Shown here: positions 46,130 through 56,609 of the stretch, piece by piece
How the letters are laid out: every line of letters starts with the position of its first letter
How positions within the stretch are numbered: position 1 is the first letter of the stretch
NCBI RefSeq assembly: GCF_026213295.1
Contig: NC_079415.1
Coordinates: forward strand, 33,462,792-33,526,791
DNA length: 64,000 nucleotides
Direction of reading: 5' to 3'
DNA from: Gadus chalcogrammus
Lineage: Eukaryota > Chordata > Actinopteri > Gadiformes > Gadidae
The notes under the pieces: model-generated
Seen by the model: only the letters and a program-made list of their open reading frames with translations
What the model was told of the DNA's origin: nothing
The model's database searches: none
Translations under genes and position numbers: made by a program

Positions 46130-47390
46130 ACGGTCAGGAAAACCAGCTGAGTGAAGCAGGTTTGTGTTTGTTACAGGGGCTGTCTGTGTGAAACTGGCAC
46201 AATAAAGCTGGTGTTCTGGAAAGGGCAAAAAAAAAATAGAAATAATCTGTATTTTGGAGTTAGTTTAACCAATGTTAAAATGAAAGTTATTTTTTGACAT
46301 ATTTTCGTTTTTGTGTGGAAAAAATGGTGGGTGGTGGCAGTGGGGCTCATTGGGAGCTCAGCACCCCTAAAGCTCTGACCCTAGAATCACCCCTGCTTCT
46401 AGTCATTCTTGCTTTGCTTGAATTCTGGAATAATTTTGGGGGGGAGTGCATGAGGTTTGGTCAGAAGGCCTGATGTAGGCTAGATTGGATGGAATGCGTG
46501 TTGTGAATTGAGAACAGCCAGCTCACGATGTGATACAGCGTTCAGCTGTGCAACAAATATATTTATATTTTTCAATCTTGACGACTTTTGTAGTGCTGTG
46601 TGTAGCCACACCTTTGGCCCTTCTGAACTTAAACACGCAGTTAATATCCTTTCATAACTCCTCTTGTTTATGTTGGTAGCTTAGCCATGTCATGTCACGT
46701 TGTCAACATTGGATACATGGAGCAGAACATAGAGGGTCATATGTCCGATGCTTTTTGGAAACTTATTCTTCATAAAGCCTGCCAGACGGATTTTACATTT
46801 CATTCCTTAGTAATTAGCTCCATGGGTATGCCGTCTTTCAGAAGCTTTCATTACCGGCACGAGAGAGAGAAACAAGAGGGCATCCTCCTTGTACCCAGCA
46901 CTTCTGAAAATGCACTTCCGAATGCGTCTCTGTCCCTCAAACCAAACTGACGCCCATGTGCTTTGCGACTTTATCATTTACACTTTACAATTTACACTCA
47001 TTTTAAATGTATATTGTTTATACCTTCTTTTTTGTTTGGCCTGTTTGTTCTGTTTGTCTTTACTTTATATTATAATATAATCGATACAACTGACTTTCTA
47101 TTGGGGTGGGGTTGATATGATAATATCTAACTATGACTGACTGTCTGTTTGGTGGGGTATTATTTAGGAGTCTATGTTATTCTAGGAGTCTATGTTTACT
47201 TGTTTTATTCATATCGATGCATACACAAATGATCATATGCAATTATACCGAGCATATAAACGATATGTATACAGTGTCCATCGTTTTTTATCTTTATTTT
47301 AATCTTTAATTTATTTTTATTATATTTTATACTTGTATTTATCACTAAATCTCTCTTTGCTCTACTTTTGACTCTTATCCCTTTGGGATT
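46130..47390. other. Gene-free interval
   Basis: AATAAA at 46201 followed 20 bp later by an A10 run (46227-46236) hints at an inserted polyadenylated transcript end, but the source is unknown. The frames at 46687-46950 and 46889-47080 have no recognisable domain. Confidence 0.45.
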
Positions 47391-47395
47391 AATAG

Positions 47396-47398
<3 letters not shown>

Positions 47399-47461
<63 letters not shown>
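47399..47461. repeat. (AG)n microsatellite
   Basis: Uninterrupted AG run. Confidence 0.95.
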
Positions 47462-47464
<3 letters not shown>

Positions 47465-47711
47465 TGTGGGCTACAGGTAAACCAGTTGTCCTCCTTAGTA
47501 AGTTAATGATTGATGGTTTTACTGACAGCTCTTCCTCAGGTCCAGCTTGTTTCCTGATTTGATCCGAGCAGCGTGGATACTCTCCTAAAGATCTCTTTAC
47601 TATGTTTGTTTATTTTGTTTGTCCTGTCTGTTTCCTAACTCTGAAAAGTGGTTTTGTTCTCCTTCAAAGTAAAAGTGTTCCCTTAGCTTTTCTTACAATT
47701 AGGGTTAGGGG

Positions 47712-48019
47712 CAGGGCCAAATCCTGGGCCCCTATACTATAGGTACTGATGGACCCCCCTGCGCTAAGTTGTTGACGGGGGGGGGGGGGGTATGGAGAGA
47801 TTGTTGACGGGGGGTGGGGGGTATGGAGCGATTGTTGGCGGGGGGGAGTATGGAGCGATTGTTGACCGGGGGGGGGGGGGGGGGGTATGGAGCGATTGTT
47901 GGCGGGAGGGAGAGACGTGGCCGATAGGTTTTTTTTTTTTTTTTTTCTTTCATGGGCCCCCCCTCTGCCTTGGGCCCCCCCACAACTGTCCCCTTTGTCC
48001 CCGCAGTCCGACGGCCCTG
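47712..48019. mobile_element. Non-autonomous hAT element, 308 bp
   Basis: Ends CAGGGCC and GGCCCTG with the perfect 8-bp duplication GTTAGGGG (47704-47711, 48020-48027). The interior is a G-rich minisatellite (about 47767-47905, TATGGAGCGATTGTTG plus G runs). The duplicated upstream block at 48935-48965 lacks it. Confidence 0.9.
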
Positions 48020-48616
48020 GTTAGGGGTTAGGTGTTGTCTGTATTTTGATACGTTGGGAGTGACATGATTTCACCGCAGGCGATACAATTGTACTTTGTA
48101 GACTAGAAGTCACTTTAGTTCCACTGTTTTAACCTCCAACATCGTGTCACCTGGTGGTTCATAGCTTTATAGGGACCTCATCAAACCTTTGCTCCGTCTT
48201 ATCTTATCACTTGATAAGGTTCTGCGTGTGTGTTCTGGTGAAAGCCCTGCCCCTGGCCTCATCATAACGGCTTTACACGTAGTGAGCTGTGTTCAAAGTT
48301 CCTTCCTCATTCGATCTGTCTTCACTGAGGAGCCCAGCTGCTCAGTCTTTACTCAGAACCTTTAGAACCGTGTTCACGTTCTGGCTCCGTTCTGAACACT
48401 TACTTGGTGTTTTGTGAACAACTGAATCTCTTCCTTCAACGGATCTTACTTTCCTTCTTTTGTGCTTTTATATTTTCATACAACACGGGTCACGACATGT
48501 TTTCATCACAGAGAAGCTAAGGTACAGCTCGTTAAATGTCATGGTTTCTTTCGATGATTGGTCATATATTCGCTGGAACAATGAAGATCCCCCTTTTGGG
48601 ATTAATACAGTTAATC

Positions 48617-48630
48617 GTGTGTGTGTGTGT

Positions 48631-48688
<58 letters not shown>

Positions 48689-48715
48689 GGTGTGTGTGTG
48701 TGTGTGTGTGTGTGG
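48617..48715. repeat. (GT)n microsatellite
   Basis: GT run with a few interruptions (GGTG, GCTGTGG). Confidence 0.95.
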
Positions 48716-49114
48716 GCATGGAGTTGGTACAGGTAATTCAGTTAGTTAATGATTGATGGTTTTACTGACAGCTCTGACTCAGGTCCAGGTCAGGTCCTGA
48801 TCTGAGGTGTTTCTGACAGCGTGGATAAGATCTCTTTACTATGTATATTTGGTTTGTTGTCTTGTCTTTTTCCTAAGTCTGAAAAGCCTTTACTCGTTTT
48901 CTTCTCCTTCAAAGTAATACAAAGTAATACAAATGTTTCCTTAGCTTTTCATCAGATTGTATTTTGATTTGTTGGGAGTCACAGCAGACGATACAAAGTA
49001 CAGCAGAACTTAATACCCTTGACGTAACTTTAGTCCCGCTGTTTAACCTCGAACCTCATTACTGAGACATGTTGGATTGTGCAAGTGTGTATCTATCTAG
49101 ACATAGATAGTGAT

Positions 49115-49214
<100 letters not shown>

Positions 49215-49314
49215 TATCAGAGACGAGGAGGATATACAGTCTTTTCCACAAGAATTTCCCATCTGGTACCAAATACAATCCACAAAAACTATATGTAGCT
49301 GTGTTTGTGTCCAG

Positions 49315-49411
49315 GTCTCCAGTCTACTATGGATGAGGAGAGAGAGGATGGGGGTCCTACCTCTAAGACCACTCTGTCTGGGGAACATGGCCGCCGGAGC
49401 AAAGCTGAGAG
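49315..49411 (+). CDS. NLR first coding exon
   Basis: The acceptor TGTCCAG precedes 14 nt of 5' UTR, then ATG at 49329: MDEEREDGGPTSKTTLSGEH then GRRSKAE. The donor is GAGAG/GTAAGA, phase 2. The start is supported by match to the recalled N-terminus of gadid NLRC3-like proteins. Confidence 0.85.
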
Positions 49412-49501
49412 GTAAGAAGAGGATCTCTCTGTCTGTGACTGTTGTCCATCTCAGAGCTCAGCAGTGATACATCATGACTCCATCACTAGTCTGAGTAACA
49501 G

Positions 49502-49608
<107 letters not shown>

Positions 49609-49617
49609 GTATTGAAG

Positions 49618-49713
49618 CCCAGAGCAGCAGCAGAGATCAGACTCCCCTGGACCCAGCTGTGTCTCCATGAAGAGTGACTGGTTTATGGAAAGAATTAACT
49701 GTTTTGAACCAAA
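49618..49713 (+). CDS. NLR cassette exon 1 (variant)
   Basis: 96 nt, phase 2 to 2. PEQQQRSDSPGPSCVSMKSD then WFMERINCFEPK. Shares the SPGPSCVSMKSD core with the later 117-nt cassettes but has its own C-terminal half. Donor AAA/GTGAGT. Confidence 0.85.
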
Positions 49714-49786
49714 GTGAGTATATATCAGAGATTATGAAAACAACAATAAATCAAACAACAATAAATCCTGGATCTTGTTTATCTAG

Positions 49787-49903
49787 AAGAGTCCAGCAGC
49801 AGAGAGCAGACTCCCCTGGACCCAGCTGTGTCTCCATGAAGAGTGACCACTCTATGAGTCCACCTCCTAACCTTAAAGATGGACGACCCTCCAGAGAGGA
49901 GAG
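49787..49903 (+). CDS. NLR cassette exon 2
   Basis: 117 nt (39 codons), TCTAG acceptor, GAGAG/GTAGGA donor, phase 2 to 2. RVQQQRADSPGPSCVSMKSD then HSMSPPPNLKDGRPSREER. Type A cassette (ends REER). Confidence 0.85.
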
Positions 49904-50024
49904 GTAGGAGTATTAAACAGACGATGACAACAGAACAGTTGGTTGTTATCAGATTCTACTGATACTCTCTGTCACAATCAATCATTAACTAACTGAAGAG
50001 GATTACTGGTTTACCTGTACTCCT

Positions 50025-50029
<5 letters not shown>

Positions 50030-50094
<65 letters not shown>

Positions 50095-50119
50095 ACACAC
50101 ACACACACACACCACACAC
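50030..50119. repeat. (CA)n microsatellite, cassette unit 1
   Basis: Interrupted CA run in the intron between cassettes 2 and 3. The same intron position carries CA in units 2 and 3. Confidence 0.93.
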
Positions 50120-50211
50120 AAAGCCATTTACAATAAATCATCCACAAGCAGATAAGGTGCAATCAACTGTTTTAGTGATGTGGTTGACATGGTCTGATCT
50201 TGTTTATCTAG

Positions 50212-50328
50212 AAGAGTCCAGCAGCAGAGAGCAGACTCCCCTGGACCCAGCTGTGTCTCCATGAAGAGTGACCGCTCTATGAATCAACCTCCTAACCTTA
50301 AAGATGGACGCCCCTCCAGAGAGGAGAG
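50212..50328 (+). CDS. NLR cassette exon 3
   Basis: 117 nt, type A: RVQQQRADSPGPSCVSMKSD then RSMNQPPNLKDGRPSREER. Same splice sites and phase as cassette 2. Confidence 0.85.
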
Positions 50329-50433
50329 GTAGGAGTATTAAACAGACAATAACAACAGAACAGTTATATATCAGAGATTATAAAAACACAGCATCTATCA
50401 AACGACCATAAATCCTGGTTATTATTTTTCTAG

Positions 50434-50550
50434 AAGAGTCCAGCAGCAGAGAGCAGACTCCCCTGGACCCAGCTGTGTCTCCATGAAGAGTGACCACTCT
50501 ATGGGAGAACCTTGGAGTTTTAAAGATGGAAATCAGTCTATTGAGAAGAG
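50434..50550 (+). CDS. NLR cassette exon 4
   Basis: 117 nt, type B: the common first half, then HSMGEPWSFKDGNQSIEKR. Donor AAGAG/GTGAGG. It is followed by the 46-bp minisatellite. Confidence 0.85.
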
Positions 50551-50580
50551 GTGAGGACTTAAACAGTGTCCCGTCAGAGG

Positions 50581-50911
50581 TGGTGTGAATGAGAGGAAGG
50601 ATAAGGCTGTTTTAGTGATGTGGTTGACATGGTGTGAATGAGAGGAGGGGTAAGGCTGTTTAGTGATGTGGTTGACATGGTGAATGAGAGGAGGGATAAG
50701 GCTGTTTAGTGATGTGGTTGACATGGTGAATGAGAGGAGGGATAAGGCTGTTTAGTGATGTGGTTGACATGGTGAATGAGAGGAGGATAAGGCTGTTTAG
50801 TGATGTGGTTGACATGGTGAATGAGAGGAGGGATAAGGCTGTTTAGTGATGTGGTTGACATGGTGAATGAGAGGAGGGATAAGGCTGTTTAGTGATGTGG
50901 TTGACATGGTC
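50581..50911. repeat. 46-bp minisatellite, array 1
   Basis: About seven units of GATAAGGCTGTTTAGTGATG, TGGTTGACATGGTGAATGAG, AGGAGG. It lies between cassettes 4 and 5. The last unit runs into the branch-site region (GTTGACATGGTCTGATC) of the next cassette. Confidence 0.93.
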
Positions 50912-50928
50912 TGATCTTGTTTATCTAG

Positions 50929-51045
50929 AAGAGTCCAGCAGCAGAGAGCAGACTCCTCTGGACCCAGCTGTGTCTCCATGAAGAGTGACCACTCTATGAA
51001 TAGACCTCCTAACCTTAAAGATGGACGCCCCTCCAGAGAGGAGAG
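50929..51045 (+). CDS. NLR cassette exon 5
   Basis: 117 nt, type A, ADSSGPSC in place of ADSPGPSC, then HSMNRPPNLKDGRPSREER. Starts duplication unit 2. Confidence 0.85.
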
Positions 51046-51165
51046 GTAGGAGTATTAAACAGACGATGACAACAGAACATTTGGTTGCTATCAGACTCTA
51101 CTGATACTCTCTCTCACAATCAATCATTAACTAACTGAAGAGGATTACTGGTTTACCTATACTCC

Positions 51166-51167
<2 letters not shown>

Positions 51168-51252
<85 letters not shown>
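51168..51252. repeat. (CA)n microsatellite, cassette unit 2
   Basis: Uninterrupted CA run between cassettes 5 and 6. Confidence 0.95.
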
Positions 51253-51254
<2 letters not shown>

Positions 51255-51344
51255 GCCATTTACCAATAAATCATCCACAAGCAGATAAGGTGCAATCAAC
51301 TGTTTTAGTGATGTGGTTGACATGGTCTGATCTTGTTTATCTAG

Positions 51345-51461
51345 AAGAGTCCAGCAGCAGAGAGCAGACTCCCCTGGACCCAGCTGTGTCTCCATGAAGA
51401 GTGACCACTCTATGAATCGACCTCCTAACCTTAAAGATGGACGCCCCTCCAGAGAGGAGAG
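51345..51461 (+). CDS. NLR cassette exon 6
   Basis: 117 nt, type A, HSMNRPPNLKDGRPSREER in the second half, TCTAG acceptor and GTAGGA donor. Confidence 0.85.
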
Positions 51462-51566
51462 GTAGGAGTACTAAACAGACAATAACAACAGAACAGTTAT
51501 ACATCAGAGATGATAAAAACACAGCATCTATCAAACGACCATAAATCCTGGTTATTATTTTTCTAG

Positions 51567-51683
51567 AAGAGTCCAGCAGCAGAGAGCAGACTCCCCTGGA
51601 CCCAGCTGTGTCTCCATGAAGAGTGACCGGTCTATGGGAGAACCTTGGAACTTTAAAGATGGAAATCAGTCTATTGAGAAGAG
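51567..51683 (+). CDS. NLR cassette exon 7
   Basis: 117 nt, type B, RSMGEPWNFKDGNQSIEKR in the second half. Counterpart of cassette 4 in unit 2. Confidence 0.85.
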
Positions 51684-51711
51684 GTGAGGATTTAAACAGT
51701 GTCCCGTCAGA

Positions 51712-52198
51712 GGTGGTGTGAATGAGAGGAGGGATAAGGCTGTTTTAGTGATGTGGTTGACATGGTGAATGAGAGGAGGGATAAGGCTGTTTAGTGATGT
51801 GGTTGACATGGTGTGAATGAGAGGAGGGATAAGGCTGTTTAGTGATGTGGTTGACATGGTGAATGAGAGGAGGATAAGGCTGTTTAGTGATGTGGTTGAC
51901 ATGGTGAATGAGAGGAGGGGTAAGGCTGTTTAGTGATGTGGTTGACATGGTGAATGAGAGGAGGGATAAGGCTGTTTAGTGATGTGGTTGACATGGTGAA
52001 TGAGAGGAGGGATAAGGCTGTTTAGTGATGTGGTTGACATGGTGAATGAGAGGAGGGATAAGGCTGTTTAGTGATGTGGTTGACATGGTGAATGAGAGGA
52101 GGGATAAGGCTGTTTAGTGATGTGGTTGACATGGTGAATGAGAGGAGGGATAAGGCTGTTAGTGATGTGGTTGACATGGTGAATGAGAGGAGGGATAA
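51712..52198. repeat. 46-bp minisatellite, array 2
   Basis: About ten to eleven units of the same repeat as array 1. It runs directly into the middle of the next cassette with no intervening acceptor. Confidence 0.93.
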
Positions 52199-52202
52199 GG
52201 CT

Positions 52203-52293
52203 CCCCTGGACCCAGCTGTGTCTCCATGAAGAGTGACCACTCTATGAATAGACCTCCTAACCTTAAAGATGGACGCCCCTCCAGAGAGGAGAG
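52203..52293 (+). pseudogene. NLR cassette exon 8, 5'-truncated
   Basis: Only the last about 91 nt of a type A cassette remain (from CCCCTGGACCCAGC to GAGAG/GTAGGA). The acceptor and first codons were replaced by minisatellite. The donor survives, but the exon cannot be spliced normally; skipping it keeps frame because cassettes are phase 2 on both sides. Confidence 0.85.
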
Positions 52294-52413
52294 GTAGGAG
52301 TATTAAACAGACGATGACAGCAGAACATTTGGTTGCTATCAGACTCTACTGATACTCTCTCTCACAATCAATCATTAACTAACTGAAGAGGATTACTGGT
52401 TTACCTATACTCC

Positions 52414-52416
<3 letters not shown>

Positions 52417-52496
<80 letters not shown>
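52417..52496. repeat. (CA)n microsatellite, cassette unit 3
   Basis: Uninterrupted CA run after the truncated cassette. Confidence 0.95.
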
Positions 52497-52498
<2 letters not shown>

Positions 52499-52586
52499 GC
52501 CATTTACCATAATCATCCACAAGCAGATAAGGTGCAATCAACTGTTTTAGTGATGTGGTTGACATGGTCTGATCTTGTTTATCTAG

Positions 52587-52703
52587 AAGAGTCCAGCAGC
52601 AGAGAGCAGACTCCTCTGGACCCAGCTGTGTCTCCATGAAGAGTGACCGCTCTATGAATCGACCTCCTCTCCTTAAAGATGGACGCCCCTCCAGAGAGGA
52701 GAG
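52587..52703 (+). CDS. NLR cassette exon 9
   Basis: 117 nt, type A variant, RSMNRPPLLKDGRPSREER in the second half. Confidence 0.85.
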
Positions 52704-52808
52704 GTAGGAGTATTAAACAGACGATGACAACAGAACAGTTGTATATCAGAGATTATAAAAATACAGCATCTATCAAACGACCATAAATCCTAGTAATTAT
52801 TCTTCTAG

Positions 52809-52925
52809 AAGCGTCCAGCAGCAGAGAGCAGACTCCCCTGGACCCAGCTGTGTCTCCATGAAGAGTGACCGCTCTATAAATCAACCTCCTCTCCTTAAAG
52901 ATGGACGCCCCTCCAGTGAGGAGAG
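52809..52925 (+). CDS. NLR cassette exon 10
   Basis: 117 nt, SVQQQRADSPGPSCVSMKSD then RSINQPPLLKDGRPSSEER. It sits where units 1 and 2 have a type B exon but is type A, so this unit was probably altered by gene conversion. Confidence 0.85.
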
Positions 52926-53031
52926 GTAGGAGTATTAAACAGATGATGACAACAGAACAGTTGGTTGTTATCAGACTCTACTGATAGTCTCTCTCACAAT
53001 CCATCATTAACTAACTGAAGAGGATTACTGG

Positions 53032-53145
<114 letters not shown>

Positions 53146-53393
53146 AAGCCATTTACCATTAAATCATCCACAAGCAGATAAGATACCATCAACTTTATGA
53201 ATCCAACATGGGGGGAATCACTTGTTATTGCAGCTCACGAGTCAAAAGTACAGTGAAAGAGAAATTAAGTGATAAATAAAAATACAAAATACATAAAAAA
53301 ATCTAATAAAGATAAAAAACGAATAATAACGAAATAAATACAATTACACAGAACACCTGTACAGTATAATTATTAACATAATTGCAGACAATA

Positions 53394-53459
<66 letters not shown>

Positions 53460-53472
53460 CCCCCCTTGTATG

Positions 53473-53504
<32 letters not shown>

Positions 53505-53515
53505 TCTCTCCACAG

Positions 53516-53585
53516 TCAACCCCACCAGATATCAAAGGTTACCAGTGCTCAGTCTGTACAGCAGCATCAAACAGAGCTGATCAAG
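53516..53585 (+). CDS. NLR linker exon a
   Basis: 70 nt, CTCCACAG acceptor, phase 2 to 0: QPHQISKVTSAQSVQQHQTE then LIK. The (CT)n and (GT)n tracts lie just upstream. Confidence 0.8.
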
Positions 53586-53772
53586 GTGTGTATATATTTC
53601 CAACAAGACGTTTGACTTCAGCTCTACATGAACATTAGAAAGCATCTCTTGTGGTGCTCATAGTCTCCAGGCTTCCCTCTTCAGACCAGCGGGATGTGAA
53701 TCCAGGACAGATGCTTCTGATGTCGTCAGTGAGTTCAGAGTTAAGTTCTCCTTGATGTTTGTTCTGTTCCAG

Positions 53773-53998
53773 AGGGCTGAGGAGAACGCACACGCTTTCC
53801 TAGACAAGGAGCTGAAGAAGCTCTGGAGGGATCTCTTCTCAGATTACCCACAATGCTCAGAGAGTCAGAGGGAGGAGGAGGAGTTGGATGCTAAGAACGA
53901 GGAGCAGAGGAGGCGCGCCATAGAGGGAGTGGTGGACATCACAAAGCTCTGCCTGATGGAGATGAACCAGGAGGAACTGGCAGACACACTGTGGGCCG
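53773..53998 (+). CDS. NLR linker exon b
   Basis: 226 nt, phase 0 to 1: RAEENAHAFLDKELKKLWRD through EEEELDAKNEEQRRRAIEGV to EELADTLWAG. It is charged and helical, with coiled-coil potential. It precedes FISNA in this NLR class. Confidence 0.85.
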
Positions 53999-54204
53999 GT
54001 AGGAGACTCTTATTTTGAAGACGGAGGAGACAATTATTTTGAGGCGCGGAAGACTCTTATCTTGAAAAAAGAATGCATATGTATATTTAGAGTAGTATGA
54101 GACTCTTATTTGTTCTGTTCGGACTAAATAACATAATCTAATTTAGTGTTAGGTGATTTCTTCATTAATAATTCATCAATGTGGAGATATCTTTCTTCTT
54201 CGGC

Positions 54205-54492
54205 GTTCAATGGTTTGATCCAGATATGAACGGTTATGTCGGTCGATCAGGATAAATGGTTTGATCCAGATATGGAGGGTTATTGTGGGAGTATCAGGAT
54301 AAATGGTTTGATCGTTATGTAGGGTTATTGTGGGGGTTCCAGGTTAAATGGTTTGATCCGGATATATAGGGTTGTTGTGGTTCGATCAGGTTAATGGTTT
54401 GGTCCAAATATGTGGGGTTATTGTTGGGTATGAAGTTAAATGGTTTGATCCAGATATGAACGTTTATGGTGCGTCCATCAGGTTAAAGAATG
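54205..54492. repeat. Imperfect tandem repeat in NLR intron
   Basis: Five to six degenerate units containing AAATGGTTTGATCCAGATAT and GGGTTATTGTGG. Confidence 0.75.
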
Positions 54493-54819
54493 TTAAACAA
54501 TAAATGTCAAATCAACAGCAGAATAACTATAAGTGGAATAAGTGGAAGAGATGCAGCACTATCTTGTTATATCAGCATATTAAGTTAATTTCCACTGATT
54601 CACTATCATTGTTATTATCATTGGACCAACGATTTTGCTGTGTAGATAACAAACAAAAAAGAAAAAAAAAGTATCCATTCCTTGTCACGACCAGCTTCTC
54701 GAACCACAAGTAATGAAGTCAGTAAATATTATGAAGTTGATCATTTAACAGGAAATACTAACATGCTTCCACTGATTTCACCATCCACTATCTGATGTTT
54801 TCTGTTCATTCCCATGTAG

Positions 54820-56609
54820 GATCTGCTGCTGTTGAGTGCCAACATAAAATCAAGTCTCATTTGAAGAAGAAGTTAAAGTGTGTCTCTGAGGGAATCCCTA
54901 AAGCAGGAAATCCAACGGGTCTGAATGACTTCTACACAGAGCTCTTCATCACAGAGAGAGCCAGTGGAGAGGTCAACAAGGAACATGAGGTCAGACTGAT
55001 TGAAACAGCTTCCAGGAAACCAGCCAAGGAAGAAACACCAATAAAATGTGAAGACATCTTTAAACCCTTACCTGGACGAGATCAACCAATAAGAACAATA
55101 ATGACAACTGGAGTGGCCGGCATTGGTAAAACCATCGTAACACAAAAGTTCACTCTGGACTGGGCTGAAGGCAAAGCCAACCACGACATACACTTCACAT
55201 TTCTGTTAACTTTCAGAGAGCTGAATTTACTGAAAGAGAAAGAGTTTAGCTTGGTGGAACTTCTTCATCACTTCTTTATTGAGACCAAAGAAGCAGGAAA
55301 TCTGCAGATATCCACAGGTTACCAAGTTGTCTTCATCTTAGATGGTCTGGATGAGTGTCGACTTCCTCTGGAATTCCAGAGTAACCCGATCTGGACTGAT
55401 GTCACAAAGTCCACCTCGGTGGACGTGCTGCTGACAAACCTCATCAGGGGCGACCTGCTTCCCTCCGCTCGTATATGGATAACCACACGTCCCTGCGGCA
55501 GCCAATCAGATCCCTGCTGAGTGTGTTGACAGGGTGACAGAGGTGAGGGGGTTCACCGACCCACAGAAGGAGGAGTACTTCAGGAAGAGATTCAGAGACG
55601 AGGCGCTGGCCAACACAATCATCTCCCACGTCAAGAAATCACGAAGCCTCCACATCATGTGTCACATCCCAGTCTTCTGTTGGATCACTGCTACAGTTCT
55701 GGAGGACATCTTAAAAACATCCAAGAGAGGAGAAGAGATGCCCAAGACCGTGACTCAGATGTACAGCCACTTCCTGAGGGTTCAGTCCGATACAGGGGGA
55801 CAGGAAGTATCGTCGATAGATGAAAAAGATCCACAGTGGAGTTCAGAGAGCAAGGATATCATTTTTAAACTGGGAGAACTTGCTTTCAACCAGCTGAGAG
55901 AAGGCAACCTGATCTTCTACGAGGAAGACCTGGCAGACTGTGGCATCGACATCAAAGCAGCCTCAGTGTACTCAGGAGTCTTCACCCAGATCTTTAGAGA
56001 GGAGTTTGGGCTGTACCAGGACAAGGTGTTCTGCTTTGTCCATCTGAGCCTCCAGGAGTTTCTGGCTGCTCTTTATGTCTTTCTGTCCTTCATCAACGAT
56101 GGTGTCAATCTGCTCTCAGAAGAACCACCCACCTCTGGGGAAGATAAACTCCTCCTCCTCTACCAGAGTGCTGTGGACAAGGCCTTACAGAGTGAGAACG
56201 GACACCTGGACTTGTTCCTCCGCTTCCTCCTGGGCCTCTCTCTGGAGACCAATCAGATTGTCCTACGAGGTCTGCTGGGACAGAGAAGAAGTACCTCACA
56301 GACCAATACAAAAACAGTGTCTTACATCAAGGAGAAGATAGATGACGATCTCTCTCCAGAGAGAAGCATCAATTTGTTCCACTGTCTGAATGAGCTGAAC
56401 GACCGTTCTCTAGTGAAGGAGATCGAACAGTACCTGACATCAGGAAGACTCTCCAGGGACTATCTCTCTCCTGCTCAGTGGTCAGCTCTGGCCTTCATCC
56501 TACTGACATCAGAAGAGGAGCTAGACGTGTTTGACCTGAAGAAATACTCTGCTTCAGAGGAGGGTCTTCTGAGGCTGCTGCCAGTGGTCAAAGCCTCCAA
56601 AACATCTCT
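54820..56609 (+). CDS. NLR FISNA-NACHT exon with +1 frameshift
   Basis: 1,790 nt, ATGTAG acceptor, CTCT/GTAGGT donor. FISNA runs from [20 protein letters not shown] to about GRDQPI. NACHT shows Walker A GVAGIGKT (about 55114-55137) and Walker [16 protein letters not shown] (about 55332-55376), and [10 protein letters not shown] just before the break. After CGTCCC an extra base (55491-55494) shifts the frame to a stop at 55518-55520. From 55527 the other frame continues cleanly with [20 protein letters not shown], then the winged-helix part [18 protein letters not shown] and ends VVKASKTSL. Junction phases need 1,789 nt, supporting a single-base insertion. Confidence 0.9.

Larger units (their letters stand above)
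47465..49070. repeat. Diverged tandem duplication upstream of the NLR gene
   Basis: 47465-48170 (interrupted by the hAT element) resembles 48735-49068. Shared words are ACTGACAGCTCT, TCTCTTTACTATGT, CTCCTTCAAAGTAA and TATTTTGATNNGTTGGGAGT. The NLR promoter or 5' exon may lie here, but none can be pinned down. Confidence 0.6.

Noticed and set aside
47700..48030. Interstitial telomere-like GTTAGGGGTTAGG
   Set aside because: The doubled GTTAGGGG is explained as the target duplication of the hAT element; no true TTAGGG array is present.
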